This document shows positions 46,996-59,800 of a stretch of 64,000 bases of DNA, one piece after another (within the stretch, counting starts at the first letter, position 1; each line of letters opens with the position of its first letter). The translations under genes and the position numbers were made by a program. Where the stretch lies: contig WUJK01000011.1 of NCBI GenBank assembly GCA_011317545.1, positions 1,379,501 through 1,443,500 on the forward strand, given 5' to 3'. The DNA is from Coniella vitis. Taxonomy: Eukaryota; Ascomycota; Sordariomycetes; Diaporthales; Schizoparmaceae. The notes under the pieces were generated by a model that ran no database searches, was not told the origin of the DNA, and saw nothing but the letters and a program-made list of their open reading frames with translations.

Positions 46996-49307
46996 TCATC
47001 CCTTCCACGTCAGATAGGCCCAATAACAGCCTACCATCCACAGCGTCCTCCAGGCGGTGGCCCACAACTCACGCCCCACTATGCGCAGGTTACTCCTGCT
47101 GCCTCCGCCTCGTCTCCTCGACGCGGACGCCTTCCATCGAGACTTGCCAGAGTCGTAGTAGTACTCATCGTCTTCGCCCAGGTTGATTTCGATCTTGGGT
47201 CCCTCACCCCAGCCCCATTTACTGCGGCCCTTTTCGCGGTTCGAGCTATGCCTTGCAAGACCTTTGGTGTTGCTCCCGCCCGGTTTCAAAGGGGCGTTAC
47301 GAGCTTGTGATATCAGGCCATTGGCCTTGAACCCCGGCGTCAAGGAAGCGGATGCGCTACGATCTCGCGTCTTCGATCGGTACGGCGAAGAGTTGTACGA
47401 CGACACCGAGGATCCGTGACCAGGCATGGAGGCATGCATGTCGTGGTCATCGAGCTTTGCTTTGAAGACTGGCAAGATAGGCAGACGCTCTGGTGGGTCG
47501 AGAGCAAAAGGACGCAAACCCAATATGGGCACCAGGAATGCCCGAATGGCAAGCATAACAAAACAGACAAATGCAAACCCGCCGTAACGAGCATAAGTCG
47601 CCAGCTGCGTAGGCAAAAGACAAAGGTGCGTTTGCAGTGTCTGCGACTCGTCTCCAGACAAGGGCTTCCCTTCACTGTCGATCGGATTGTACATGCTCAT
47701 CATGAGGAAACCGGGTGTCGGCACACCCATAGCCATGCTGATGCTCTTGACTGTGATCTCCTTGACGTTTCCCTTGTCCGCATCGTGCGTAAGCTCGCAG
47801 TAGTCGTGATCATCCCCGGAGAAAGCGTGCACCACCTTTCCAACTTTTTGTACGAGATCGATCGAGTCTTCCTCACTCAGCACATTTTGATATTGGTAGC
47901 CTCGTGAAACAGAAATGGCGTTGCGGTGGTCCACCTCTACCGGCGGGTTGGCAGGTGGCCAGTGTTCACGTTTTGGACCGCATGGCGTCCCCGGTGGTCG
48001 GTATAAAGGCACGTGCGAGAGCAGTATTGTCGGCAGCTCCGCCTTGCCCTCACCTGGGTCTAAACTTGGAATGCTGTCGGGAGAGATGCCTTGGAAGCCA
48101 GGCAACCCGACATCCTCAATCTCGTGTTTTTGCTGAACGTCTAGTGTTTCGCCACGCAGACGTCGCAATTCCCTCTCGACAGCCTTCCTTTTCGCCGACT
48201 GGACGCTACTCAAGAAATCCTCGGTTGGTTGGTAGATGTTGCTTAAGTTGGTGGTTGATGCTTGCTCAGAAGCGCGAGCACTGAGTGACAGTGTGTCCAC
48301 CGACACAAAAGTGTGGTTCGCAATCACGTCCACGCGATTTACATCCCCGAAAAAGGCCTCGAAGCGGTCTCTCGCTGGCAACTTGACTCCAGATCCGAAC
48401 CCGATATCGTGATTGCCCGGTAAGCTGGTAATGAGCTTTCTTCCCCGTTGTCCTGGACCGGGTTCTGCACCAGCCAGATTCCATGGGTTGACGAAGAGGT
48501 TGGCGAATCTTATATACTCTTGCAACCAAAATGGCTCTCCGTACTTTTGTCTCCACTTATTGACATAGCCCGCCTCATCATTTGGCCGAGGGAGCCAGCC
48601 CGGGTCTTCGAAATCCCCATGATCTGTCTGCCATTCTCTGCCTCCATCAAATAGATCGCCCAAAAAGAAGATAGTATCAGGGTGCAACTGACTCTGAAGC
48701 TGACTGTAGGACCGGCGCATATAGTTGTCGGTGATGGTATAAGTCAGCGAGCTGATGGGCCACGGCCGGCCAGGATATGAATGCGGATCTATCAGTTGGG
48801 GGTCGGCAACGAAGATGAGATGGTGAGGCGTCGCTTCTGGGCCCTAGTAAACAGTCAATTCAGTCAGCCCAGTGTCTCCTCTGCTTACTCGCGCGCTTCC
48901 CCGCGTCTATGCCACCACTGCCCAGATTAACTCACCCATTTCTCCCAGTTGTCCCAGTTACAGCTCTCCACTGACGTATGGAAGACCCATCGCTCACCCC
49001 AAAGCAAGACCAGCATCCACACGGCTACCAGCACGTGCGGGAAACTGAAGAGTCTGTGAAGGGCCAAATTTCTGCGCAATTGTTGTACGCCCTGCCAGAA
49101 CAAAGCACCCAGTCCACTCTTTCCTGTGGAAGCCCAGAAGAGCAACAGCGAGCGCCACCGATCTTGCACCCCAGCCAAGCAGTCGTCTACAAGGCTCGAG
49201 TCATCGCTGCTAGAAAACTGATCATGGCGGCGCTTGGACGGGACGAAAGGGCGAGTAGAGGAAGCGGCAGCACCATAATTGCTGGTGCCATTGCCGTGAC
49301 TAGCCAT
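46996..49307 (-). CDS. ted1: Ted1/Cdc1-type metallophosphoesterase
   Basis: Two exons (49307-48936, 48843-46996) give 739 residues. The family acts in the ER, where it remodels the phosphoethanolamine on GPI anchors before cargo exit. Seen: an N-terminal cytosolic part and TM1 (about 95-112, LVAVWMLVLLW); then a calcineurin-like site with FVADPQLID (Asp138), GDLFDGG (Asp187, Asp190), PGNHD (Asn268, His269), SHVPLY (His401) and SGDDHDYC (about 466-473). A second hydrophobic part follows (ARYGGFAFVCFVMLAIRAF), then a long disordered Ser/Arg-rich stretch and a last span (LWMVGCYWAYLTW). All metal ligands are present. It is longer than the yeast Ted1 because of the disordered C-terminal stretch. 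The first ATG in the frame is at 49307; the frame upstream has no ATG. Confidence 0.87.
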
Positions 49308-50664
49308 CAGCAAGGAGAGGTCGAGTGCGGGTCGGCGGGCAAGAGCGCAGGGAGTCGGAAGGTTGTGATCGCGCTCTTTGGCCAATGGTCAAGGAGAGTC
49401 ACGGTTCGGCCTGCGAGGAACGAGGTCGAAGAGATGAATTAGGGTGAACGAAATGCGAGAAGTCCTCCATGAACGGCCATGCCAGCACGCCTGGCTGGGT
49501 CCGAGAGGCAGGATTCGGCTCAACGGGACTCGATTTGACTGCGAGACGACACGACACGACACAACACCACCGGCCCGGGTCAGCAGAAATCCGTGCGCGC
49601 AGGTGCAATGCCAGAAGCACGGGCAGAGTCCCGAGTGACTGCGCACCAGATATCGAAGGCGAGAAGGTTGGCGCAAGGCGAGACTCGAGGCGTATTCTGG
49701 GCAGTTTGGTAGCATCCACGATGCAAGAGCAACAAGAGCTATAATTGATGAGATGCAGGCAGAGTACAGTTGGCAAGGGGTCGTGGGGAGGCGCTGCAGT
49801 GGCCCTGCAGGGCTGTCGATCTTGGCCTGATTAAGCTCCGGGGTACTTCTAACACTTGCCCAATATCGCTAGCCACAGCCCCACCAAGCCCTTTATTTCC
49901 CCGACTGCGTGTACAGCTGTACCTTGGTACACTCCTCTGTAGATACCTCTGATAAATTATCAAAGATTGTTGTCAGAGGCCCTGAGATTATGGCTGGCTT
50001 GAAATCAAGAACTTGCGTTCTGTTTGTTATTCTGCTAATCTACAAGACTGGATTTAGAGCACATCATTCTACGGGTTTCACTGCCATCGATTGAACGAGG
50101 TGCAAGTCCGAATCCACGTTTGAAATAGACCATGGTAAGCCAGTGAAAATGATACTACTCAATATCAGATCCTCCGTCTGTAGGACGTTTGTACATGTGA
50201 TTACTTGCAAGAAGGAACATGGCGAAAAGATAAATAAATCGAATACCAACAAAGACTCCAGGGAGAGATGGACAGACGGACAGACGGACAGACGGACAGA
50301 CGTGTTCGACATTTGAAAGTGACAGGACAATCTTGCCATGTTCTTTAGCATTGCTCGTGTACAAGACCATGGTAATAAATCTATCCAAGCTTGTCACGCC
50401 ACTGAAGAAGAAGAATAAAGTAACAAAGAAATTGGTATTCGAAGGAACAGAACAGAGGGGGGGAAGGAGGTGAAAAGCGCACACTTCATCTATCCTTGGA
50501 ATCTGCCAGTGCTGAAGTGGCCAACACACATACAGCACCGCCTCTTGCCATTCAAGCCGGGTATCAGTCTTTGGTCTGACATAAAATCTTCCCGCTCCTT
50601 TAAGTGAAGGCGAAGACTTTCTCCTGAACGACAGCATTATTCCATTCCACTCCACACAGCCCAA
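49308..50664. other. Ted1 promoter and beta-glucosidase 3' flank
   Basis: 1.36 kb between two minus-strand genes. It contains a short GACAC/CGACA-type array (about 49545-49565) and the 8-bp minisatellite listed next. No gene was seen. Confidence 0.5.
50270..50301 (+). repeat. GGACAGAC minisatellite, four units
   Basis: Four perfect 8-bp units, about 360 nt past the beta-glucosidase stop, perhaps in its 3' UTR. Confidence 0.9.
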
Positions 50665-53600
50665 TCAAAAGATCCAACTAAACGTCTCCTTGACCTCAAA
50701 CGATATCTTGTGCCTGTGACAGTTCATCAACGTGGTTAGTATCCCCAAGTTCCCGAGTCACCGGTCGACAAAGAAGATATTCTAACTCACCTGATATCCG
50801 TACTAGACGCCCCAATAAGCACATCAAACACGCCTTCCTCTGCTACCCAAGCCTTGACGCTCGTATCATAGTACCCTACAGCATGCTTGTCGAGGCTGAT
50901 CTGCAAGTGCTTCGTCTCGCCCGCCGCAAGCCACGTCTTTTCGAAGGCCGCCAGCTCTTTCTCTGGGCGGGGCAGTCGCGATTTGACATCGTGAACGTAG
51001 ACTTGCACCGTCTCAAAGCCATCCACGTCGCCAATGTTGCTCACGGCCAGCACCAGAATGATGGGTTCTGATGCTGTGAGGATCTTGGAGGACAGCGAGG
51101 GGCGTCCGTACTCGAATTTCGTGTAGGATAGGCCGTGTCCAAAAGGAAACAAAGGGGCAATGTGCGCGCGCTCATAGTGTCTGTATCCGATATACAGGCC
51201 TTCGCCATAGACTGCTTCGTCATTCTCGCCCGGCCAGTTGTGGAACGCGGGGGCGTCTTCGATACGGCGGGGAAATGTGCACTATAGGAAAAGGCACATC
51301 TGTCAGCTACTTATCGAGGCAGAAGTCCAGAAATGGCACCTAGAGCCGAAGGACCAGTCAGGGAAAACAAACCGGTAGCTTCCCGCTTGGGTTTTGCAGT
51401 CCGAACAACACATCTGCCAGTGCATTGCCGGCTTCCTGCCCTTGGTACCATGCCTGGATAATGGCAGGAACTCTATCGGCCCACGGCATCGTGACCGCGG
51501 AGCCAGATTGATTAACCACCACTGTCCGCGGGTTCGCTTGCAGCACGGCTTCAACAAGACGGTCCTGGCTGCCATCAGATGGCAAATCCATCGTCTGCCT
51601 GTCGTAGCCTTCCGACTCCCATTCAGCATCGAGTCCCACAATGACTACGGCCACATCGGCTTCCCGGGCTGCTTCTACCGCTTGCAGTAGATAGTCGACC
51701 TTGTCTTCCTCTTTAAAGCCGATGCGACAGCCACCATACTTGTGCGTCACGTTGAATTGCTTCTGTTTTGCTATGGGCCGTAGCTCATTCGTCATTTCAA
51801 CCCGAAGCTCAACGGCCTTGCCAGCCTCCATATCGATTTCAACGAGGTAGTCAATGGAGCCATCAAACATGGCCTCGCCTTCTTCCGTCCAGTTCCATAG
51901 ATCCAGTCTAAGGCTCCCATCCACATAGAGCTTGCCAGGTCCTACACTCATGAAGCTGACCGTATGCCTCCCAGACGTCGAGGGAGTAAGGTACGTTGTT
52001 GCAATGGCCGACCACTCCGGACCAACCTGCGCAAGGGGTGCAGAGTCCCACAGGAACAAGTCAGTGTTCGTCCGTCTCTGCTGCACCGCAGGCGCACCCT
52101 TGAACTTATCCCCGGCAAACCAATCGATGTCCACGCCAGGCTTTCCATTTTTTGTTTTGCAAAAGGGTGACGCCACAGGCAACCACTTGCTCGTCTGGCA
52201 GCCTTGCGCATACACCACTTGTTGCTCAGCAGCTTGTTGGATGCTTGTTAGGGGCACGGTGGTGTAATAGGGGTTGAGACTTGCACTGCCACCGCCGCCT
52301 GCAATGGCGCGGTTGGCATTGGGCCCTATCACTGCGATTCTGGCCGTTTTATGGTCAATGGGTAATATTGCCCCGTCATTTTTGAGAAGCGTGATTCCTT
52401 GGGCGCCTGCTTCTCGGATGAGAGCCCTTGTCTCGGGCCGGTCGTCCTCCTGCTCGGGCTGTTCCTCGGACATCTCCTCTCCTTTGACTCGGTAGACAAG
52501 AGTCAGAACGTTCTCTACGGCTTGGTCAATGTCGTCTTTGGAAATTTGCTGCTGTTCGAGTGCCGCGAGGATCTTTTCAAATCGCCATTTGGTGGAAAAG
52601 GGAAACTCGATATCGCAGCCCGCCCTTATCGACTCGGCCGTCGAGTTGACTCCTCCCCAATCCGATATCACTGTGCTGTAAATGGTTTTGGGTGAGATAT
52701 AAATGCCAAAGACAGAAAGATGTGCTCTAATTACAAGGAAGAATTTTCAAAAGACACTTACCCATCGTAGCCCCATTCACCGCGCAGTATCTCCCTCAGG
52801 TTATGACTGTTCATGTCGGCATGCACGCCATTTACAAGATTGTATGATGACATGATGGCCCACGGATTCGCCTCTCTGACAGCAATTTCAAAGGGTTTTA
52901 GGTAGATTTCTCGCAGCGGTCGTTCCTGGATGCGGGAATCTATCGTCAAGCGATGCGTCTCTTGTTCGTTGCCGACGAAGTCTAGTAGAACGGGTGGGTC
53001 AAATCAACAACGGAATTCAATCCCCTTATGTTCTTCTTCTTCAGGGGCGGCCGGAAACCAACGTTTGATGGTGGCAGCAACGCCCTTGTGTTGTAAGCCG
53101 CGAATGTATTGGGCTGCCAGTCTCCCCGTCAGAAGCGGGTCTTCTGAAAAAGACTCAAAGTTTCTGCCTCCCAGTGGATGGCGGTGCATGCAGACAGTGG
53201 GCGCAAGGAGGATATGAGCTGATCGGGCTCTGACCTCTGTAGCCAGATGCTGGCCGACTTGGTACAACAGGTCTCGATTCCACGTTGCGGCTAGCGATAC
53301 ACCGCAGGGGAACAAAGCTGCCTGTAACATCATTAGCCATGGTGGCTCCCACATTTTTACGTATCTCCTGGCTTCTTTCTGAATTAGATACCCGAGATCA
53401 TACCTTTGTCCCACCAACAAATATGCCGCCTCGAGCGCCATTGGGCCCATCGCTTGTCTTGGCTGCCGGTATGCCTTTGGAAGGAATAGCTTGCGTTCTC
53501 CAGAAATTGGCTGCTGTTAGCAGAGATACCTGGTACTGTCAGTCGATTGTTTTGCGCATTCTGGAAGCTCAAGGGGGCAAAGCTGACTTTCTCTTCTTGC

Positions 53601-53821
53601 GTCAGCTCTACGAGCTTTGTCCTTGCCCATACTCTGGCCTTGGCCACGGTCAACTGCCTGGTTTGCGGACTGCTTAACCCGGATATCTCGGTGTCAGGAG
53701 TCAAGCACGAGCTGATACTTCCAAAGGGCGATGCCTCCAATGGCGAAGGTTCCAGAGATGAATCGATAAGATCAATATCACTACCGACTTCTAGCTCGGC
53801 TGACTTCTCTGCGCTCGTCAT
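50665..53821 (-). CDS. GH3 beta-glucosidase with PA14 domain
   Basis: Seven exons (53821-53588, 53529-53404, 53321-53063, 52981-52762, 52675-51373, 51281-50791, 50713-50665) give 893 residues. It hydrolyses beta-glucosides. Seen: an acidic ~60-residue leader; the GH3 N-domain from LTQEEK|VSLLTAANFW, SDGPNGARGG, FPCGVSLAATWN, IK|HFVGNEQETHR and the catalytic SDWGG (nucleophile Asp285); a PA14 insert (about 400-550) that shapes substrate choice; the GH3 C-domain with IIQAWYQGQEAGNALADVLFG; and a fibronectin III-like end to SFEVKETFSWIF. No signal peptide is seen, so the enzyme is probably intracellular, as are many PA14-type fungal members. Several donors are unusual (GTCAGC, GTTGGT, GTTTGT), but each junction rebuilds a conserved GH3 motif. 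The catalytic site is complete. Confidence 0.9.
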
Positions 53822-56800
53822 GTCGATGTGAAGGTCGAGTCAGATCTTATAATATAAATTCCGAACGAAAAGGACAGCACGATAGCTTGATGTCTGATAT
53901 CTTGAGGGTTTTGCAAGCCAGCCTCTCCAAAGTACGGATCTGTGTGGAATAAGGATAAAATCCTCGCCTATGACCACAACACTGACTGGAAGCAAGAAAG
54001 AAGATAAGACACCGAAGGAAATGCAAGAATATGAATACCAAGGGGACATCATCCATCCGGGCACTCGTGAGGGAACCACTTCGGTCATATAAGCCTCATG
54101 CACTCTCTGGATCAGCGTGATTCACACACCGATACTTAGCCGCAGAATCCTTGGAAAGCCTCTGAGAAATCTCTCAAACGATGAAGCGGATGCAGGGGTA
54201 AGCATTGTGATTGCAACTTCAACACTTGACAGGACGTCAGGGATCGGGAGGCTAACGACATATGAGACTCTCCAAACGTCAGTCAGCCTTGGTCTGATAC
54301 GTTTACAGAGATAGCGATCTCCCGTGGACGAACCAAAACACACTGCTTTGATAACGAGTACATTAGCATCCCAAAAAAAAAGAGAATGTCTTCAAACAGT
54401 GGTGTGTGTCTTGTGCTTGGATAGTCAGCACTACGTAACTTGACTGTGCTGTTGCGATAAACATTTGTCCAACCTTGCAAAGGAAACAAGGCACGTCGGT
54501 AGGAACGGACCGCTTGAGCGGTCACGTTTCGTGCGAGTAGACCCAGTCTGTATCTAGAGTATGCCCGTTATTCCTCACGGAAAATTCATCCACGGAACGA
54601 TCCGAGCATTTGTATTGCAAGTCTATTGGGCCGACGTAGACGTCCGGAGATGCAGGAAATAGCCAACCAGATCGACAGTCGGTTGAAGAGTGCATCCCGT
54701 AGGCCTCGCGTATTGACCCTGAACGTATAATCCCACTCCTCAAGTCGCTGTAGCTAGTATGAGATTGGAATGTATAGACAGCATGTTCAGCAGATGCAAG
54801 ATGGACCGAACTTCCTCCATACCCACTGTATGAACGGTAATTCGGGAGCATAGAGGGCTGCTATGGTATGGGGCCGACGACCCCTGCCCATATTAGCAAG
54901 CAATGAGGCTTACCGCGGATGCTTCAGCTATATAAGTCCACCAACAATGAGCATGTAAGGTGCCGTGTACTTATCTAGACAACCAATATAGAGGTAGTAG
55001 TGCTGCAGTGACTGCGGCTTGCGCATGACATGGGTTTCCACTCTTGAGTATTTTGATGGAAGGTTGCTGAACGCGACAAACCCTCGCCCCCAAGTCAGTG
55101 CCACCCGAATAGATTTATACGATTGACAGACTTCGTCAATTGCCAGTCAATCACCAGTCGCTTCCCAGTCGGCTGTCAGTCTGTTTCCATGTAGAACCAC
55201 TTGCTGACAAGATCCAGAGGGCATACCGTTGGAGTCTGTAAATTGGGCAATTGCTGCAGGGCTTCTCTTCTCCACCGCGGCGCCGTGCTGGCGTGCTGAA
55301 GCAAGACCAAAGGGCGGCACCCCGGGCCGGAACTCCCCAATCAAGTGGGGCCTGTAGTGAAACGGATATTGACCAAGCGGAAGAGCCCGCGAGAGGACCG
55401 GGTCCGCTGTCAACATCGAGCCGTCCATGTACGGAGTGAAGCGGTCGTCACAAGCTACACTGGACGCGTGGTTCTCTCACTTAAGAGCGGCCGTATCCAT
55501 TACTGCCATTCCCTGCGGTTTATTAGGGTCGCCGTGCGACAGCCATGTGCAGGCAGGAGCCGCCCGCTGTGACACCATCGACAGGGTTCCTTGCAGGGAC
55601 TGACTCCGATTTGTGGACGACAAGTCAGCAATGGAAGGTATCCCAGGACCACGGCTCGGTCTCAAAGAGGCATAACGCTTCAACCGACCATTGAGAGCGT
55701 CGAAACGTCATCCGACAGGGCCTGGTGTTGAGCCGCTACCAATCGGCCCTCACAGGAACTGGAGAACAACATGTACAACGATTGCCCAAGAGGAGCGATA
55801 GCATCCGTTCTTCACAAGCCTGGCATGGCTTCGTGTTGTGCGCACTTGGAGTCTCATTCACTGGGGAAACCAGATACGCGCTTCGATGGCACGTATATAC
55901 CTGGTTCAAAAGTTTCCCGCGTAGAAAGAGATTCGGTGTTTCGTCTATTTCAAGGCAGGCAAGGCTGATGCAAGTCATTTCTGAGACAGACAAGCTGCAG
56001 CAAGAGTGTAACCCGATTGCTTGAGCAGGGATGAGAATGGCTCAATCCGCTGCATAGACTGCAAATTGGACACAGAGAATCCACAACTGTTGTGTGGTAG
56101 AAGCAGTGAAACGTCGTGGAGGGCTAGCAGAACGGCACGAGTGGCGTGGCGGGAGCACGGCACTGCACCCGTCGGAAAGCCTGCGTAAATATCCTAAAGG
56201 CCATATATGTGAGGAAAGAATTCACAAGCCACGAGAATGAGAATGACAAGATCTGACGGGTTGGTCCAGTGAAAGCCCGTCTGGGCTTGGGTTCAAAATC
56301 GAATCAATCCGTTCCAAAACGGCAGGCAGGTGCTGTGCGAGCAGTAAAAGTAATAGCAATCCTGGAGAAAATAGAAGATTGAAAGATAGCGAAAGAAGGC
56401 GGCGAAGGAGACCCGTTCTGCCCGCTCGAGCATCCAAACTGGAGGGATGGCACGAGGTAAGATGCTACCCGGGTCACTCTAGGGGAGAGGATCGCAACCG
56501 CCTGGACAGACAGTTAGCTCCCGGATTGCCTGCTTAGGTGCTGTAGATGAGTAGCTGATCAATAAAGCGACATGCCACCGCAGTTACGGAGCAGTGCGAG
56601 CCAGAGCGCCTGCCCACAGAGATCACACGACAGAGGAATTGTATCGTCTTCTGGTGGCTGCGTTGCACAAGCAACTTTCAGATACGGCATGTTTGTCCAT
56701 TTCTGGCTGACCTCCATCAAGGCCGATCTTGATAGTCTGAGGCTATCAACAGTGCCCAGGGGGAGTCTACTGCTTGCCGAAGCACCCACGGAGTAACCTT

Positions 56801-59800
56801 CTGACTTCCAAGGTTCTTATCTGTTCTGCGCTGGCAACCGGCTGGGGAAGCTTGGATTTGATTGATTGTCTGATAGGTTCATTAGCACCACTAGTACTTT
56901 GTCGATCATTACCTTGTCAAGCATTACCGAAGAGTGAGCCTTCTCTTCCACTCATCGGATCGAGTTCACCAACGGAGAGCCGGATCGATATCAGAGTTGC
57001 AAGACATGGACATTCTGTCGCCATTGGGGGCTCTGCTCACGAGAGCACTAGCTGCCACAACCTCGTTCCACATCGTTTATAAATACTGCGCCACGCGTTT
57101 TGCAATAAAAGTGTGGACCGCAAGGAAAGATAATGTGGAGGCCGGTGAGCGTGGAGAGGGTTCACTTGCTCCGTTAGATGAACTTCTTGTAAGCGCAACT
57201 GCTTTTACACGGCTTCGCGTACTGGGCGTACATGGATCAACTTGGCGGATATACTTCAGATCGGTGATGCTGCCCCTGGGTGCATCGTCCTTGGTATCTC
57301 TTTCGGTCTTGTTGTCACAATATCACCCACTTCCAATGTGACAAGACAAAGCTCGATCTTCATAGCCGAGCGTAAGTGTGGGGTGATGACTATTATCCTG
57401 TCAGAGAGTAGTCAAGGGCTCTCGCTTGTGATTCTTCTCAAAAAGGTGTGTCCAAGTCCCGCTAACGGGGCGTCCTCAAGCCGGCACTTGCCAGATTGAT
57501 CTCGGAAGTACCGTCCGCAGGCTGTATGCAGATGTAATCTGATGACTCGTGCGGTCAAGTGAGTAAGGTCGCCATCTGCATTTGTGCTGGAAGCTCGTGA
57601 CGGATGAGATAGCCACCCTGCAACGCACGGTATTCAACAGGCAAAGTCCTGTAACAAAGAGAAGCAACTTTTTGCGTTGCATAAGCCTTGACAATCCTTC
57701 TGAAACTGTATTTCTTTCCCAATATCAGAACGGGTATCATGACGACCATCTCTCATGTGATCAGGGGCTTGAGAATTTGATAGGGCAAATGCGTAGGGTA
57801 AGCTCAGACTTTGGCCAACGGAAAAGCATCCGTACAGCTCAGAAGAGCATGAAATCGGTTGCACAAGCTTGACATTCATCAAATCGCGGAGGTGGTCCTG
57901 GTGTGCCAACGCGTGACTCTTCTTCACTCTAGCGTCCTGTGCTTCCTCTCAATTTGTTGGCCTGTAAGATGACGGTGTCTTAACCTGCCGTCTTGAGATT
58001 TGTGTCAGCGCTAGAAAGTCACAAGAAAAAAACATGTTTTCGAACTCAGAATGCGACCTGTCGCGTCGTGCCACTGCCGGGAAATCCAGAGCGAATGTAG
58101 TGGGATTGCGAAGGATCTTTCGCTTTTGAAACTGATGGCCTCGACGGCACCGTCGATATAGACGCCCTCGTGACCAACATGGCGCTTAAAATACAACCCT
58201 TCCCTGGTTGAGTTCTTTGTTGTCTCCGGATGCCAGGGCTGTTCTTAGACATGCACCTTAAAGAAAGTGAATCTTGATGACGTTCAACACGTCAAGTAGG
58301 AAGTAAAAGAACCAGACAGTACAGAACCAAAGGGGCGTTTGAGACCATCTCAGTTGGCCACACCGTATAGGTGCAGTGGCTTCACACAGAAAAAGGTCAG
58401 CTCCTGTTCAAGGCTGACCAAATGGAACAGACATTTGCAAAAATGACGCCAGAACAGACTGGAAGAAGTGGAACAAGCCATGGCAGTGACCTTTGGATGA
58501 TTCACGTCGCTTATCTGCTGTGTGGGCCATCCGCGTGACTGACCATGAAGCTGCGCGAATTTGGGCCAAAAGACGTTTGTCCAGACTGTTGGCGATGTGC
58601 AGACATACTAAATGCCGTATGTCGGTGTCGGCACGTCCTTTGAGAGCCGAGCTTCGACTGGCACATATGTCCTTCCAACATGCAATAGCGACTCGCAGAC
58701 TGAAGATTTCTCAGCATCAGCCACGATGTTCATCTGAGCCCAAGGTTAGCCCGAAAAATGGAGTTGGTTTGAAAGCCCATGAGTTATATGCGGGAATCCT
58801 GGTGGCTGATACAGCAGGAAGAGTCCATTGCAAATATAACAGACGGGCGGGCAGGTGCCCTGGTGTCCCGGTGTCCGCGAATGCGGAACCGCCGAATCTT
58901 TAGCAAGTGAGATACCATCAATCATGTCTGAGGGATGTCTGAGCCAGAGGACCACAATTCCGTTGGCTCTCCTAGATGTGGCGCATCTAGAAGCTCCGTT
59001 AGACAGTGAATGGAGGCCCTTCGAAGGAGTCGGATATTGAGCTCCTCCCAGGATGTTTCATCAGCCAGGGACAGCCACTATCGCGATCAATCACAGCAAC
59101 CGTCAGTGTGGACACGAAGGCGTTGGATGACGGTCCGACATGGTCAACAGCCGTGAAGGTAGCCACGTCAGGATAACGCGAGTTGTACAGGTTGGTGGTG
59201 CGTGATGTGTACGTCGTACCTCATCCTCGGACCTCGTCCCGGAAGACAAGTGTGGCGTTGGGGCGGCGGGGCGAGCGAGATCGGGGCTGACAAATGCGGT
59301 AGCCACCGGTGGAGATCTCACTGAAACGGTCAAGCCTTTGTGCGCCCTTACGTTTGGCCTCAGATGGCCCGCACAGCCACAAGAGATGCCATGTCTGATA
59401 TTGTGCGACAGGGGACCAAGACCCCCGGCAGCCCTACGTGGACATGTTTGTGGGGTGCAACCCATCGACGACAGAACTGGTTCCCGCTGAAGGCGGAAGG
59501 TCGCCGTACGAGCATAGAGAGAAATGTTTTGGCGTCTGATCTCTGCAAATTGCGGTTGTGTATCGTGGCCGAGCAATGAAATCGGATCTCTGTTGTTAGT
59601 AATGTGCTATACCTGTGCGTTAGTCGCAACGCAGCCCGAGGCAGTCTTACAGCGCGAGCTTATCAATCTTGTGCATGCCGAACGGTAACATCTGAACCCC
59701 CACACGTGCCATCGCAGTACAGGGTCAGGCACAAGTACAATGTAGACCGTTGGCGGTTCAATGTACATAGTATCTAGGCGACGTCACTTCAACTCATGGG

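Noticed and set aside
49308..49385. A 26-residue N-terminal extension of the Ted1-like protein.
   Set aside because: It would have to start at TTG (49385); the first ATG is at 49307.
50270..50301. Regular repeat array as a CRISPR.
   Set aside because: The units are directly abutting 8-mers with no spacers, in a eukaryotic genome; it is a minisatellite.
56240..56310. B-box-like GGTTCAAAATC with TGGTCCAGTG upstream.
   Set aside because: The spacing (about 28 nt) is too short for a tRNA and the arms do not pair.
58493..59579. ORFs of 136-157 codons on both strands.
   Set aside because: They are Arg/Ser/Pro/His-rich, overlap frames on the opposite strand, and show no domain or splice-linked partner.
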